DNA of 64,000 bases. It comes from G965207335 sp965207335. GTDB lineage: Bacteria > Pseudomonadota > Gammaproteobacteria > PS1 > Pseudothioglobaceae. Positions within the stretch are counted from its first letter, which is position 1. Every line of letters starts with the position of its first letter. The stretch is taken from assembly GCA_965207335.1 (NCBI GenBank), contig OZ242267.1, forward strand, positions 1,860,001-1,924,000. The letters run 5' to 3'. Positions 1 to 10,449 of this stretch are shown here, piece after piece. The notes beneath the pieces were generated by a model that had not been told where the DNA came from, made no database searches, and saw only the letters and a program-made list of their open reading frames with translations. Made by a program: the position numbers and the translations under genes.

Positions 1-260
1 AGATTAAACTTAATAGCATTATTTAATTTACTTATTTCAAGTTTTTTGTTATCATCAAAAAAGAATACAATCTTTTTAAAAGATAGCTTATTAAAAAAAT
101 TAAATTTTCGATTAAATAAATTATATATAATCTTTAAGGTAATGGTTTTTCCATAGCCATTTGGTGCGGTTAGAATAGTAATTCGTTCATCCTGATTAAA
201 TTCTACAGCATGATTAAATCTACCGAATAAATCTGATAATTCTAGTTTTAATAACTTCAT
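1..260 (-). CDS. AAA family ATPase, 5' part only (runs off the window)
   Basis: Reading leftwards from an ATG at 260, an open frame of 86 codons continues past base 1. It begins MKLLKLELSDLFGRF and carries a Walker A-type loop APNGYGKT near residues 33-40, early in the protein as in RecF/SMC-like ABC ATPases (AAA_23/AAA_15 type). Such proteins sit in DNA repair, OLD-type defence and other DNA-linked roles; the visible part does not say which. It lies 35 bp upstream of the dsbC stop on the same strand, so co-transcription upstream is possible but not shown. ATP binding is fairly sure; the specific role is unknown. Confidence 0.7.
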   Translation of the reverse strand, partial: MKLLKLELSDLFGRFNHAVEFNQDERITILTAPNGYGKTITLKIIYNLFNRKFNFFNKLSFKKIVFFFDDNKKLEISKLNNAIKFN

Positions 261-295
261 GTTATTCAATAATACCTTATATTATTATCAATTAT

Positions 296-1000
296 TTAAT
301 TAAGTCTTTGTAATTCAGCTAATAAAACTTTTGGTTTTATAAATCCTGAAATTTTCCTGCCATTTGGTAAAAAAACAGTAGGAGTTCCTCTAACACCTAA
401 ACTTTCAGCTATTTTTAGTTGTTCTCTCACTGAATTATTTTTGCAACTTTTTGCTACAATTCTGCCTGTTTTTTTATAAACATCTATAGCTGTTTTTCTA
501 TCCTTGGCACACCAAATAGACTCCATTCTTGCTAATGCTTTAGGATGAAGTGATGCTAAGGGCGATGCTAAGTATTTAATGGTAATACCTAGTTTATTGT
601 ATTCTTTCATATTAGCATGTAGTTTTTTACAAAATGGGCAATCAACATCAGTAAAAACATTTACAGCATATTTTTCTTTTTGGGCTTTAAAAATAATTTT
701 TTCATTATCATCAACAGTATTTAAAATACTTTTTACCAACATAGCTTTTCTTAAATTTGTTAAATTAGCTTGACTTTTTAAGTCAATAATTTCTCCGCTA
801 ATTAAATATTTACCATCTTTTGACACATATACAATATCGCCACCAATAGTTACCTCATATAAATTTTTAACTGGTGCTTTATTAATATCTTTCTCACTAA
901 TATTTTTAAAATATTTGGATAAACTACTAATTACCTCTGCTTTGCCAGCAAAAACATTAGTAGTAGTTATAATTAATAATAGACTAATAAATAATTTCAT
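296..1000 (-). CDS. dsbC: Thiol:disulfide interchange protein DsbC
   Basis: Periplasmic disulfide isomerase that corrects wrongly paired cysteines in secreted proteins. A signal peptide (residues 1-18, ending NVFA before GKAEV) is followed by an N-terminal DsbC dimerisation-like region and a thioredoxin fold with the active site CPFC (C121/C124). The cis-proline loop GTPTVFL lies near the C-terminus, and a second cysteine pair (WCAKD and KSC) matches the structural disulfide of DsbC. The length of 234 aa is normal. It is divergent from pepA with only 60 bp between starts, where a TATAAT occurs at 1022-1027. The family call is strong; DsbG is the alternative. Confidence 0.9.
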   Translation of the reverse strand: MKLFISLLLIITTTNVFAGKAEVISSLSKYFKNISEKDINKAPVKNLYEVTIGGDIVYVSKDGKYLISGEIIDLKSQANLTNLRKAMLVKSILNTVDDNEKIIFKAQKEKYAVNVFTDVDCPFCKKLHANMKEYNKLGITIKYLASPLASLHPKALARMESIWCAKDRKTAIDVYKKTGRIVAKSCKNNSVREQLKIAESLGVRGTPTVFLPNGRKISGFIKPKVLLAELQRLN

Positions 1001-1060
1001 AATAAAAGCGCTAATTTTCTATATAATATAGTGCAAATTATACACAACTAAAAAATAAAT

Positions 1061-2530
1061 ATGATAAATAGTAATAATGCTCTTGAACTTAGTATAATAA
1101 ATACTGATTATAAAACTTGTAAAGCTGATTGTGTTTTACTTTTTAGTAGTGAAGATAATAAATTAGATTTATTGAAAGATTATAAAAGTATAATTAATTT
1201 TGATAATAAACTAAGCTCAACTTTATTTTTGCCGTTTCCAAATAACATATTAGCAAAATCAGCCATTATAGTTGGACTAGGAAGTAATAAAACACCTAGT
1301 ATTAAAAATTATTTAAAAGCACTAACTAGTGCTATTTTATTAGTAAAAAGCCATAATATTAAGACCTTAGTTATTCCTTATGTTAAAACCAGTGATAACG
1401 ATATTAACCAAAGTTTGCAAAATAGCGTTCATACTATTGCTAGTAGTTTATATAAAATTAATAAACCTTATGTACAAGATAGTGCTAATAAATTAAAACT
1501 AAAACACATAATATTCAGCATAAAGACAACAAAAGATGTAAATAAAAATAGCCTAACAAACGGTTTAGCAATTGCCAATGGAGAAACACTAAGCAAGGAT
1601 TTAGCAAACCTACCAAGTAATATTTGCACACCTAGTTATTTAGCTAAAACAGCAGAAGATATAGCTAAAAAATATAATATAAAATGCAAAATATTAAATA
1701 CAAAAGACATGCAAAAATTAGGTATGAATAGCCTATTATCAGTAGCTAAAGGCTCATGTGAAAAACCAAAATTAATAACCATGCACTATAATAACAATAA
1801 CAATGCAAAACCAGTAGTATTAATAGGCAAGGGGGTAACATTTGACAGCGGAGGTATATCTATAAAGCCAAGTGCTAATATGGATGAAATGAAATATGAT
1901 ATGTGCGGAGCATCAAGTGTTTTAGGGGTTATGTTGGCTGTTTTAGAAATGCAACTTAAAATTAATTTAATAGTAATAGTACCTAGTGTGGAAAACATGC
2001 CCTCTTCTAGGGCATCAAAGCCAGGCGATATAGTTAAAAGTATGTCAGGACAAACGATAGAAATTTTAAATACCGATGCCGAGGGCAGACTTATATTGTG
2101 TGATGCTATTAGTTATGCTAAGCAATTTAAACCGCAAGTAGTAATAGATGTTGCAACTTTAACAGGGGCAATAATTATCGCATTAGGTAATAAACACACA
2201 GGTTTTATGACTAACAATCAACAACTTGCAGATAAGTTAACACAAGCAGGCAAGTTAGTAAACGATACTATATGGCAAATGCCACTAGATGAAGAATACG
2301 ACGAGCTATTAGCTAGTAATTTTGCTGATATGGCAAATATAGGTGGCAGAGAAGCAGGAAGTATAACCGCTGGTTGTTTTTTAGCAAGGTTTGCCAAAGA
2401 TATAAATTGGGGACATTTAGATATTGCTGGTACTGCTTGGAATACTGGTAAAAATAAAGGGGCAACGGGCAGACCTGTGGCATTATTAAGTCAATATTTA
2501 AAAACTATTGCTAAAGAGACCTTTGCATAA
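1061..2530 (+). CDS. pepA: Leucyl aminopeptidase PepA (M17)
   Basis: Cytosolic two-metal aminopeptidase that removes N-terminal residues from peptides. The N-terminal M17 domain is followed by the catalytic domain with VTFDSGG (about residues 259-265), a Met/Lys/Asp-containing segment after it, and the M17 signature NTDAEGRL (337-344), which supplies metal-binding Asp and Glu. The length of 489 aa is normal. The last residues (KETFA) and the TAA stop lie inside a MITE beginning at 2516, so the original C-terminus was replaced by transposon sequence. The catalytic core ends well before this, so activity is probably kept. Confidence 0.93.
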   Translation: MINSNNALELSIINTDYKTCKADCVLLFSSEDNKLDLLKDYKSIINFDNKLSSTLFLPFPNNILAKSAIIVGLGSNKTPSIKNYLKALTSAILLVKSHNIKTLVIPYVKTSDNDINQSLQNSVHTIASSLYKINKPYVQDSANKLKLKHIIFSIKTTKDVNKNSLTNGLAIANGETLSKDLANLPSNICTPSYLAKTAEDIAKKYNIKCKILNTKDMQKLGMNSLLSVAKGSCEKPKLITMHYNNNNNAKPVVLIGKGVTFDSGGISIKPSANMDEMKYDMCGASSVLGVMLAVLEMQLKINLIVIVPSVENMPSSRASKPGDIVKSMSGQTIEILNTDAEGRLILCDAISYAKQFKPQVVIDVATLTGAIIIALGNKHTGFMTNNQQLADKLTQAGKLVNDTIWQMPLDEEYDELLASNFADMANIGGREAGSITAGCFLARFAKDINWGHLDIAGTAWNTGKNKGATGRPVALLSQYLKTIAKETFA

Positions 2531-2622
2531 ACATGAATAATCATCAGAACACAGCTTTCCACTCACTGACATTAAGCAAAAATCAGAGCTCTGTTAATCA
2601 TCCCTATTCATGCAAAGGCCTC
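2516..2622. mobile_element. MITE, 107-bp class (GAGACCTTTGCATAA ends)
   Basis: The element starts GAGACCTTTGCATAA and ends ATGCAAAGGCCTC, an imperfect terminal inverted repeat. Its interior contains AGAGCTCTG and AATCAGAG-type segments shared with the copies at 23420, 50203 and 60052. It has no coding capacity. It lacks about 56 bp of interior present in the 163/164-bp copies, so it looks like an internal-deletion derivative. The termini resemble those I associate with IS5-type elements, which is memory and untested. It supplies the pepA stop codon. Confidence 0.8.
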
Positions 2623-2653
2623 AAGTAATATCATTTAGCAATAAAATTTACTT

Positions 2654-3277
2654 TTAAAAATCTCCTTCTGCACCACCGTCCATAATACTGTATATTGTAT
2701 CTTTAACTAACAAGGCTTTTTTGTGTAATTTTTCAGGTAGTGGTTTACCACCATAAATCATTAAATCCATGTCTAGCGTGTATAACCAGCGCTTACCGTT
2801 TTTATCCTCTACTAATGCAATACGACAAGGAAGATAGGCACTAAATGCATCAGAATAATCTATCATTTCCATTGCTGTTCTTGGTGAGCAATATTGGAAT
2901 ATTTTTAGGTATCTTTGTTTATAATTAGGGTCTCCTGCTTCTTTTAGTTGAATTTCAACTTGCTCGGATAATGGTAAAATACCTACTTCTCTAATGCCTC
3001 TCTCAATAGCAATACTAGACATTGCTTCTTCTACATCTTCGGTTGTTATATCATCAGCTATAGGAATCCTGCGAATACTAGCCATAGCAATATCGCCTGT
3101 TTGTAGTAATTTTTTTGTCATATCAAGATAAGTGGGTATGGCTTTTTTATGTAAACTAGGGGCACTAATAATATCTGTTAGTAAGCTATAATTAACTTGT
3201 AAATTAATCAATAATACAACAACAGATACCCCAATTAATAGTAATAACCATTTAATAATTTTTATAACAAATAACAT
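2654..3277 (-). CDS. DUF302 family membrane-anchored protein
   Basis: A 207-aa protein with one N-terminal hydrophobic segment (about residues 5-27) and a C-terminal region typical of DUF302: YSDAFSAYLPCRIALVED followed by WLYTLDMDLMIYGG. DUF302 has no established reaction; such proteins are frequent in sulfur-oxidising bacteria and are often secreted or membrane-bound. A good Shine-Dalgarno (GGAG, about 6 nt before the ATG) supports the start. It is transcribed alone, between the MITE after pepA and the divergent moaA. The topology is likely an N-in anchor with a periplasmic domain (inference). Confidence 0.72.
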   Translation of the reverse strand: MLFVIKIIKWLLLLIGVSVVVLLINLQVNYSLLTDIISAPSLHKKAIPTYLDMTKKLLQTGDIAMASIRRIPIADDITTEDVEEAMSSIAIERGIREVGILPLSEQVEIQLKEAGDPNYKQRYLKIFQYCSPRTAMEMIDYSDAFSAYLPCRIALVEDKNGKRWLYTLDMDLMIYGGKPLPEKLHKKALLVKDTIYSIMDGGAEGDF

Positions 3278-3463
3278 ATAATCTCCATTTTAGGGCTTAT
3301 ACAACAAACCTATTTATAAAATAGCACACAAAATTATATCATAATACTTGTAACATAATCGTAAATTATTAATTAAAAACCACTGCTATTTTAATATTAA
3401 TTATTAACATTTTTTTGTTATTTTTTGGCATAGAGTGCATGTTGTTTGATACAATAACACTAT

Positions 3464-4459
3464 ATGAATAAGTTAATAGATCCTTTTGCTAGAAAAATTA
3501 CTTATTTGCGTGTATCGGTAACAGACCATTGTAATTATCGTTGTCATTATTGTCGCGATGAGGAGCATGTTACTAAAACTAAACGCAATGAGGTTTTAAG
3601 TTACGATGAAATTGCTAGAATTGTGCGTATCTTTGGCGAGTTAGGGGTAAAAAAAGTGCGTTTAACAGGTGGCGAGCCTTTGTTGCGTAAGGATATTTTA
3701 TCTTTAGTTGCTATGCTAGGCAAGATAAAAAATATTAAGGATATTCCTCTATCAACCAATGCACATTTACTAGCAAAATATGCTAAGGAATTACAACATT
3801 TAGGGATTAATAGAGTTAATATTTCTCTTGATTCTTTGCAAGAAGAACGCTTTACTAATATTACTCGTGGCGGTAATTTATTTAAAGTTTTACAAGGTAT
3901 TGATGCTGCTATAGCATCTGGTATGCATCCGGTTAAACTTAATATGGTAGTTATGCAAAATATAAATTCTGATGAAATTGAGGCTATGCTTGATTTTGCA
4001 ATAAGTAAAAATATTGATATTCGCTTTATAGAAACCATGCCAATTGGCACAAGTGGTATTGGAGCATTAGCACATCATTTTAGTGAGAATGATATTTTAC
4101 AACGCGTACAAAAACACCTAACTAATCGCCTCCAAAAAGTTAAATCTAGTGCTACAGACGGACCAGCTCATAACTATAAAATTCTTGGGACTAACTCTTC
4201 ATTTGGTATAATTTCAGCAGTATCAAATCATTTTTGTGCTACTTGTAATCGTGTGCGTTTAACAGCTAAAGGACGGCTAGTTTTATGTTTAGGACAAGAA
4301 AACTCTGTATCTTTACGCGATGCATTACGCCTGAATAAAACCGATGAACAAATTAAACAGTTGATTATTAATGCTATAACCAAAAAGCCAGAAAAACATG
4401 AATTTAGCAGTAATATTAATAATATTGCTTCAAGGCAAATGGTGGAGATAGGGGGATGA
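3464..4459 (+). CDS. moaA: GTP 3',8-cyclase MoaA
   Basis: Radical SAM enzyme of molybdenum cofactor synthesis, converting GTP to 3',8-cyclo-7,8-dihydro-GTP. The N-terminal cluster motif is CNYRCHYC (C23, C27, C30). The second 4Fe-4S site is C258/C261/C275 in the segment starting CATCNRVRLTAKG. The protein ends in the GG dipeptide needed by MoaA. Length 331 aa. Its TGA overlaps the moaD ATG (ATGA), so the two are translationally coupled. No Shine-Dalgarno is visible; TACAAT at 3450-3455 lies 8 nt before the ATG, suggesting a very short or absent leader. Confidence 0.95.
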   Translation: MNKLIDPFARKITYLRVSVTDHCNYRCHYCRDEEHVTKTKRNEVLSYDEIARIVRIFGELGVKKVRLTGGEPLLRKDILSLVAMLGKIKNIKDIPLSTNAHLLAKYAKELQHLGINRVNISLDSLQEERFTNITRGGNLFKVLQGIDAAIASGMHPVKLNMVVMQNINSDEIEAMLDFAISKNIDIRFIETMPIGTSGIGALAHHFSENDILQRVQKHLTNRLQKVKSSATDGPAHNYKILGTNSSFGIISAVSNHFCATCNRVRLTAKGRLVLCLGQENSVSLRDALRLNKTDEQIKQLIINAITKKPEKHEFSSNINNIASRQMVEIGG

Positions 4460-4692
4460 ATATTTTGTATTTTGCCGCACTTAAAGAAGCACTGAAATTA
4501 AGCGGTGAAGAAATAAAACTAAACAAAAAAATTAGTGTTCGCACTTTACGACAATTATTGATTGACAAACATGGGGTAATTTTTTTCCCTGATAATATTT
4601 TGTGTGCCATTAACCATGAGCTAGCACGAGATACACAACTAATTAGTGATGATGATGAAGTAGCTTTTTATCCCCCTGTTACAGGAGGGTAG
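4456..4692 (+). CDS. moaD: Molybdopterin synthase sulfur carrier subunit MoaD
   Basis: A 78-aa ubiquitin-like protein (beta-grasp) ending in PPVTGG; the C-terminal diglycine is the thiocarboxylation site that donates sulfur to cyclic pyranopterin. The start overlaps the moaA stop by four bases. The large subunit moaE and moaC are not in the window, so the pathway must be completed elsewhere. The call is firm from the diglycine end, size and neighbour. Confidence 0.93.
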   Translation: MNILYFAALKEALKLSGEEIKLNKKISVRTLRQLLIDKHGVIFFPDNILCAINHELARDTQLISDDDEVAFYPPVTGG

Positions 4693-5037
4693 TACAAAAA
4701 GCAAGTATATTATCACTGCATAAGTGCAAAAACAGTCCTTATACATTGACTTAACAAGTTTTTTATAGACTGTAAAAAAACCTATACAAGTAGTAAAAAC
4801 TGCTCAAATACATCTGCTTTTTGTTAAAAAATTTACCCTTAGAGGTTACTAGGGTGCATATTAGTGCAAAAAATAATATTCTTAAAAAGCAGGGCTAAGA
4901 CCATAAATACCTAAATTATATAAATTTTTTTCTAACTAGTCCAAACTCTCACTGCTTTTTAGATGTCTGCTTTTAGTTTAAGATTAGGTAATTACTTTAC
5001 TACTAATTTAGATTTTATCCTACCTTAAAAGTACAAT
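4693..5037. other. Intergenic 345 bp, no gene seen
   Basis: AT-rich spacer between convergent moaD and mpl. I see no tRNA, no open frame of useful length and no copy of the repeat families found elsewhere. It holds the 3' ends of two operons, but I could not identify a convincing hairpin plus T-run terminator. Confidence 0.6.
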
Positions 5038-6375
5038 CTAATTGCTTAATGTAGTAGTATTCTTTTTTAATTTTTTAATTATTTTGTCATTAATATTATC
5101 AAAATTACCATTAGACATAACAAGTATATTAGTATTTGATACTTTTAAACACTCATTAATGATATTATTTACACTAGCTAAGATTTTAATTTTTGGACTA
5201 TTAATTAGTAATTGTTCTAATTCTGGATTAATATTTTTTGGCTTTAAAATATAGCTAATGTTTGCTTTTTGTAATGATTTTACTAAACTTTGCTTGTAAA
5301 AACCTGCTTTCATAGTATTAGTCCTTAATTCTAATATAGCAGTTATATGCTTATTACTTAGTTGTTTTCTAAGTGCCGATAGTGTACTAGAAATAGCACT
5401 AGGGTGATGGGCAAAATCATCGTATAAAGTAATATTTTTATCTTGATATTTAAGCTCTAAACGCCTACTAACACCGCTAAATTTAGTTAAGGCTTTTATA
5501 CTAATCAAATGCGGTACTCCTACTTGTTTTGCAGCTGTAATAGCACCTAGGGCATTTTCCATATTATGTTCCCCTATAAACTGCCAATCTAGCCTAAGAT
5601 TATCATTAATATCAAAATAACTACCATTATTGTTATAATGCAATTTGTGTCTAGGAATTACCTTAGTAGGTGTAAATAAACCTTTTGCTAAAACCTCTTG
5701 TATGTTAGGGCTATTTTCATGGTAGATAATTAAACCATTGTTAGCCATAGTTCGTATTAAATGATGAAATTGCTTTTGAATATCCGCTAAACTATCAAAA
5801 ATATCGCTATGGTCAAATTCTAAATTATTAATAATTAAAATATTAGGGTGGTAATGGATAAATTTTGAGCGTTTATCAAAAAAAGCACTATCGTATTCGT
5901 CAGCTTCAATTACAAAAAATTTAGAATTGTTAAATCTAGCAGAATTAGCAAAATTTTTAATCCTACCTGCTATTAGAAAACTAGGCTCAAGTCCAGCATA
6001 TTCTAAAATCCAAGCAAGCATAGCACTAGTTGTAGTTTTACCGTGTGTTCCTGATACTGCTAATACAAATTTACCTAGCAAAACTTGTGATAACCACTCA
6101 GCACCAGATGTGTATTTATATTGCTTATTTAATATTTCTTCTACACATTCGTTACCTCTTATTAGGGCATTACCAATAATAAATAAATCAGCATTTTTTG
6201 GCATATTATTAGTGCTGTACCCCTCATTAAAGTCAATATTATTTTTTTTTAACTCTAAACTCATGGGGGGGTATATTTTTGCATCTGTGCCAGTTATTTT
6301 ATGTCCTAAGGATTTAGCAATTAATGCTATACCAGCCATAAATGTTCCAGCTATACCTAAAATATGAATATGCAT
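5038..6375 (-). CDS. mpl: UDP-N-acetylmuramate:L-alanyl-gamma-D-glutamyl-meso-diaminopimelate ligase (Mpl)
   Basis: Murein recycling ligase that attaches the recovered tripeptide to UDP-MurNAc. Mur-ligase architecture: N-terminal Rossmann region starting MHIHILGIAGTFMAG, ATP-binding SGTHGKTTT (about 108-116), central EADEYDSAFF and the C-terminal DDFAHHPSA segment. The start MHIHILGI is the usual Mpl beginning and separates it from MurC. The length of 445 aa is normal. It is a single gene with a TATAAT-like box just upstream of the ATG and no clear Shine-Dalgarno. Confidence 0.92.
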   Translation of the reverse strand: MHIHILGIAGTFMAGIALIAKSLGHKITGTDAKIYPPMSLELKKNNIDFNEGYSTNNMPKNADLFIIGNALIRGNECVEEILNKQYKYTSGAEWLSQVLLGKFVLAVSGTHGKTTTSAMLAWILEYAGLEPSFLIAGRIKNFANSARFNNSKFFVIEADEYDSAFFDKRSKFIHYHPNILIINNLEFDHSDIFDSLADIQKQFHHLIRTMANNGLIIYHENSPNIQEVLAKGLFTPTKVIPRHKLHYNNNGSYFDINDNLRLDWQFIGEHNMENALGAITAAKQVGVPHLISIKALTKFSGVSRRLELKYQDKNITLYDDFAHHPSAISSTLSALRKQLSNKHITAILELRTNTMKAGFYKQSLVKSLQKANISYILKPKNINPELEQLLINSPKIKILASVNNIINECLKVSNTNILVMSNGNFDNINDKIIKKLKKNTTTLSN

Positions 6376-6614
6376 AAAGATTATAAAAAAATATTTAGTG
6401 TAATACCGTGTAACAGTCTCGGTGTATTATTTTACATAAGAAAACTATGTATAAGTTTAGAAACATACTACATTTTTTTATTAACAATAAGAATAGCATA
6501 ATTGATAATGTGTAAACACATTAACAGTATAAAATAAATTATATATTAACTACTTTATAAAAATAAATATGATATAAAATATAAGTACTATAGTTTTTAT
6601 TAAAAAATATAATA

Positions 6615-9600
6615 ATGATTGTAAAAGTATTAGTATTATTTGTTGTGGTTTTATTAAGTGCTTGTGGCGGTGGAGGTTGGGATAGGGATGATACTTCTCA
6701 AACTATAGAAACATTATCAGCACCAACAGCACTAACTGCTACTGTACAAAGTGCTAGCCAAATCAATCTTGCATGGCCAGCAGTTTCAGGGGCAAGTTAT
6801 TATCGTCTTTATAACAATAGTAATGAGATTTATGGCGATAGCAATTTAACTTATAATAATACAGGGCTAAGTGCAAATACTTCATATTCTTATACTCTAA
6901 GTGCTTGTGTTAGTAATGATATTAATAGTTGTTCTGCTGTTTCACTAGCAGTAAATGCAACAACACAGTTCAATATCCCACCAGTACCATCAGCACCAAC
7001 TGCTACTGTACAAAGTGCTAGCCAAATCAATCTTGCATGGCCAGCAGTTTCAGGGGCAAGTTATTATCGCCTTTATAACAATAGTAGTGAGATTTATGGC
7101 GATAGCAATTTAACTTATAATAATACAGGGCTAAGTGCAAATACTTCATATTCTTATACTCTAAGGGCTTGTGTTAGTAATGCTGTTTTACAAGCAGTAA
7201 GTGCAATAACACTGTTAAATGCCCCATCAGCACCAACTGCTACTGTACAAAGTACTAGCCAAATCAATCTTGCATGGCCAGCAGTTTCAGGGGCAAGTTA
7301 TTATCGCCTTTATAACAATAGTAATGAGATTTATGGCGATAGCAATTTAACTTATAATAATACAGGGCTAAGTGCAAATACTTCATATTCTTATACTCTA
7401 AGGGCTTGTGTTAGTAATGATATTAATAGTTGTTCTGCTGTTTCACAAGCAGTAAATGCAACAACACAGTTAAATCCCACCAGTACCATCAGCACCAACT
7501 GCTACTGTACAAAGTGCTAGCCAAATCAATCTTGCATGGTCAGCAGTTTCAGGGGCAAGTTATTATCGCCTTTATAACAATAGTAGTGAGATTTATGGCG
7601 ATAGCAATTTAACTTATAATAATACAGGGCTAAGTGCAAATACTTCATATTCTTATACTCTAAGTGCTTGTGTTAGTAATGATATTAATAGTTGTTCTGC
7701 TGTTTCACAAGCAGTAAGTGCAACAACACTGTTAAATGCCCCATCAGCACCAACTGCTACTGTACAAAGTGCTAGCCAAATAAATCTTGCATGGTCAGCA
7801 GTTTCAGGGGCAAGTTATTATCGCCTTTATAACAATAGTAGTGAGATTTATGGCGATAGCAATTTAACTTATAATAATACAGGGCTAAGTGCAAATACTT
7901 CATATTCTTATACTCTAAGGGCTTGTGTTAGTAATGATATTAATAGTTGTTCTGCTGTTTCACTAGCAGTAAGTGCAACAACACAGTTCAATATCCCACC
8001 AGTACCATCAGCACCAACTGCTACTGTACAAAGTGCTAGCCAAATCAATCTTGCATGGTCAGCAGTTTCAGGGGCAAATTATTATCGCCTTTATAACAAT
8101 AGTAATGAGATTTATGGCGATAGCAATTTAACTTATAATAATACAGGGCTAAGTGCAAATACTTCATATTCTTATACTCTAAGGGCTTGTGTTAGTAATG
8201 ATATTAATAGTTGTTCTGCTGTTTCACTAGCAGTAAATGCAACAACACTGTTAAATGCCCCATCAGCACCAACTGCTACTGTACAAAGTGCTAGCCAAAT
8301 AAATCTTTCATGGTCAGCAGTTTCAGGTGCGAGTGATTATGAGGTCTATCGTGCAACCAATAATATTAGTGCTTCAAGCACAAAAATTACCAATCCAAAT
8401 CCAACTACTGAAAGTTATACGGATACTGGACTAATTGCAAATACTCTATATTATTACTGGCTCAAAGCTTGTAGTAGTAGTTGTTCTGATTATTCAATGC
8501 CGTCAGTGCAACAACACAGTTCAATATCCCACCAGTACCATCAGCACCAACTGCTACTGTACAAAGTGCTAGCCAAATAAATCTTGCATGGTCAGCAGTT
8601 TCAGGGGCAAGTTATTATCGCCTTTATAACAATAGTAGTGAGATTTATGGCGATAGCAATTTAACTTATAATAATACAGGGCTAAGTGCAAATACTTCAT
8701 ATTCTTATACTCTAAGGGCTTGTGTTAGTAATGATATTAATAGTTGTTCTGCTGTTTCACTAGCAGTAAGTGCAACAACACTGTTAAATGCCCCATCAGC
8801 ACTAACTGCTACTGTACAAAGTGCTAGCCAAATAAATCTTTCATGGTCAGCAGTTTCAGGGGCAAATTATTATCGCCTTTATAACAATAGTAATTATATT
8901 TATAGCGGTGGCCTTTTACCTTATCCCATATTTAATACAGGGCTAAGTGCAAATACTTCATATTCTTATACTCTAAGGGCTTGTGTTAGTAATGATATTA
9001 ATAGTTGCTCTGCTGTTTCACAAGCAGTAAGTGCAATAACACTGTTAAATACCCCATCAGCACCAACTGCTACTGTACAAAGACTAGCCAAATAAATCTT
9101 TCATGGCCAGCAGTTTTAGGTGCGAGTGATTATGAAGTCTATCGTGCAACCAATAATATTAGTGCTTCAAGCACAAAAATTACCAATCCAAATCCAACTA
9201 CTGAAAGTTATACGGATACTGGACTAATTGCAAATACTCTATATTATTACTGGCTCAAAGCTTGTAGTAGTAGTTGTTCTGATTATTCTAATGCCGTCAG
9301 TGCAACAACACAGTTAAATATTCCATCAGCACCAACTACTACTTCTAGTACTGATACTATCAACCTAACTTGGTCAGCAATTTCAGGTGCAAGTTATTAC
9401 GAAATATATAGATATAGCAGTAATGATGTTAATGGTGCTAGTTTAACTAATAGTACAACAAACCCAACTATTTTAAGCTATACGGATATTGGTCTAAGTC
9501 AAAACACTTTATATTATTATTGGCTAAAAGCATGTAATGGTGCTGGCTGTTCTGACTATTCTAATTATTCTGGTGCTAAAACTCAATCTATAGGAGAATC

Positions 9601-10321
9601 ACTTAATGATACTGGTATTACTTTTGGCGGCGGTTATTCTAGTGGTAATAATAGCACTTGTACCAGTAATATATCATCAGCGCAAGACTGTAATGATGGT
9701 AGGGATGCTTCACTCACCTTAGCAGTTGGCAGCATTACATATAATGGTGCTACTGAAGTTTTAAAAGTAGGGGCAGGTTCTGCTGGTTTTGACTGGATAA
9801 AATTAGGTGCATCTGGTACTATTCTTAGTATTCAGGACGGAATTTGGTCTGTTACTGGTAGTGAATCTGCTGGTACTATATGGTCTTGTGTTCGCGATAA
9901 TCAAACAGGGTTAGTTTGGGAGGTTAAAACTACTGATAGAAGTGATATTCACTATGATTTTAAGGGATACCGATGGGGCGGTTTAACTGCTATAGGTAGA
10001 AATCATCCCGATAAAGAAGGTACATACTCCGATATTTGGAATAGCTTAGTTAATGGTAGTAATAATGAAGGTTTGTGTGGGTTTAATAATTGGCGAGTAC
10101 CAAGTATTGATGAGTTAACATCTATTGTTCATTACGGTGTTGCCAGTACTTATATTGATGATAATTATTTTCCTAATACGGAGGCTAACACCCCTTACTG
10201 GTCGTCATCGCCTATTGCAAACGATCTTAGCAAGGCTTGGGCTTTCTTTAATGGTGGTAGCATCGAGCGTAATCGTACAACAGATAATACATTAGTTAGG
10301 TTAGTGCGTTCTGGAGAGTAA
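6615..10321 (+). pseudogene. Fibronectin-III-repeat lipoprotein with C-terminal DUF1566 domain, broken by three frameshifts
   Basis: The N-terminal piece (from 6615) has a lipoprotein signal with lipobox LSAC (C17), then FN3-like modules with the pattern SAPTATVQSASQINLAW and ANTSYSYTLRAC. The open frame changes near 7471-7476 (2 bp missing against sister repeats), near 8498 (1 bp missing in GATTATTCAATG) and near 9080 (1 bp missing in CAAAGACTAGCC). After the last shift the frame runs to 10321 through further FN3 modules and a DUF1566 (Lcl-type) domain with CGFNNWRVPSIDELTSI and the end LVRLVRSGE. Unbroken, it would encode about 1235 aa, probably a surface adhesin. The middle frame has no Met, so it is easily missed. 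Sequencing error or phase variation cannot be excluded. Confidence 0.8.
6738..9335 (+). repeat. Ten tandem FN3-coding repeats, period mostly 255-264 bp
   Basis: Unit starts (GCTACTGTACAAAG) are at 6738, 7002, 7239, 7501, 7756, 8020, 8275, 8553, 8808 and 9069. Most units are nearly identical at the DNA level over long stretches, which implies recent duplication or gene conversion. Two units (8275 and 9069) are a second type whose central part encodes YEVYRATNNISASS instead of YYRLYNNSN. The unit from 8808 has diverged in the middle. Such near-identical repeats invite slippage and copy-number change, and are also hard to assemble. Confidence 0.9.
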
Positions 10322-10449
10322 TTTTATTTTTTACTAAACAAGTATGAATAATTATCAAAACAAATTTAACAAAAAGTACATAACTAAAAAGCAGTATTAT
10401 GTGCATAGAGATATTTATAGTGATACTAAGAAATTAAGGAATGATTATT

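Noticed and set aside
1022..1027. TATAAT between dsbC and pepA as an assigned promoter
   Set aside because: No convincing -35 element and direction is ambiguous, so it is mentioned only in the dsbC entry.
3464..4459. MoaA as a radical SAM maturase for the precursor peptides
   Set aside because: It has the MoaA-specific C-terminal cysteines and GG end and is coupled to moaD; it lies about 38 kb from the peptides.
9005..9090. N-terminus of the frame starting at 9005 as a separate gene
   Set aside because: Its first 25 or so residues are out-of-frame FN3 repeat; the sequence only becomes meaningful after the frameshift near 9080.
6738..9335. Regular repeats that could suggest a CRISPR array
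   Set aside because: Units are 255-264 bp, protein-coding (FN3 modules) and without short unique spacers.
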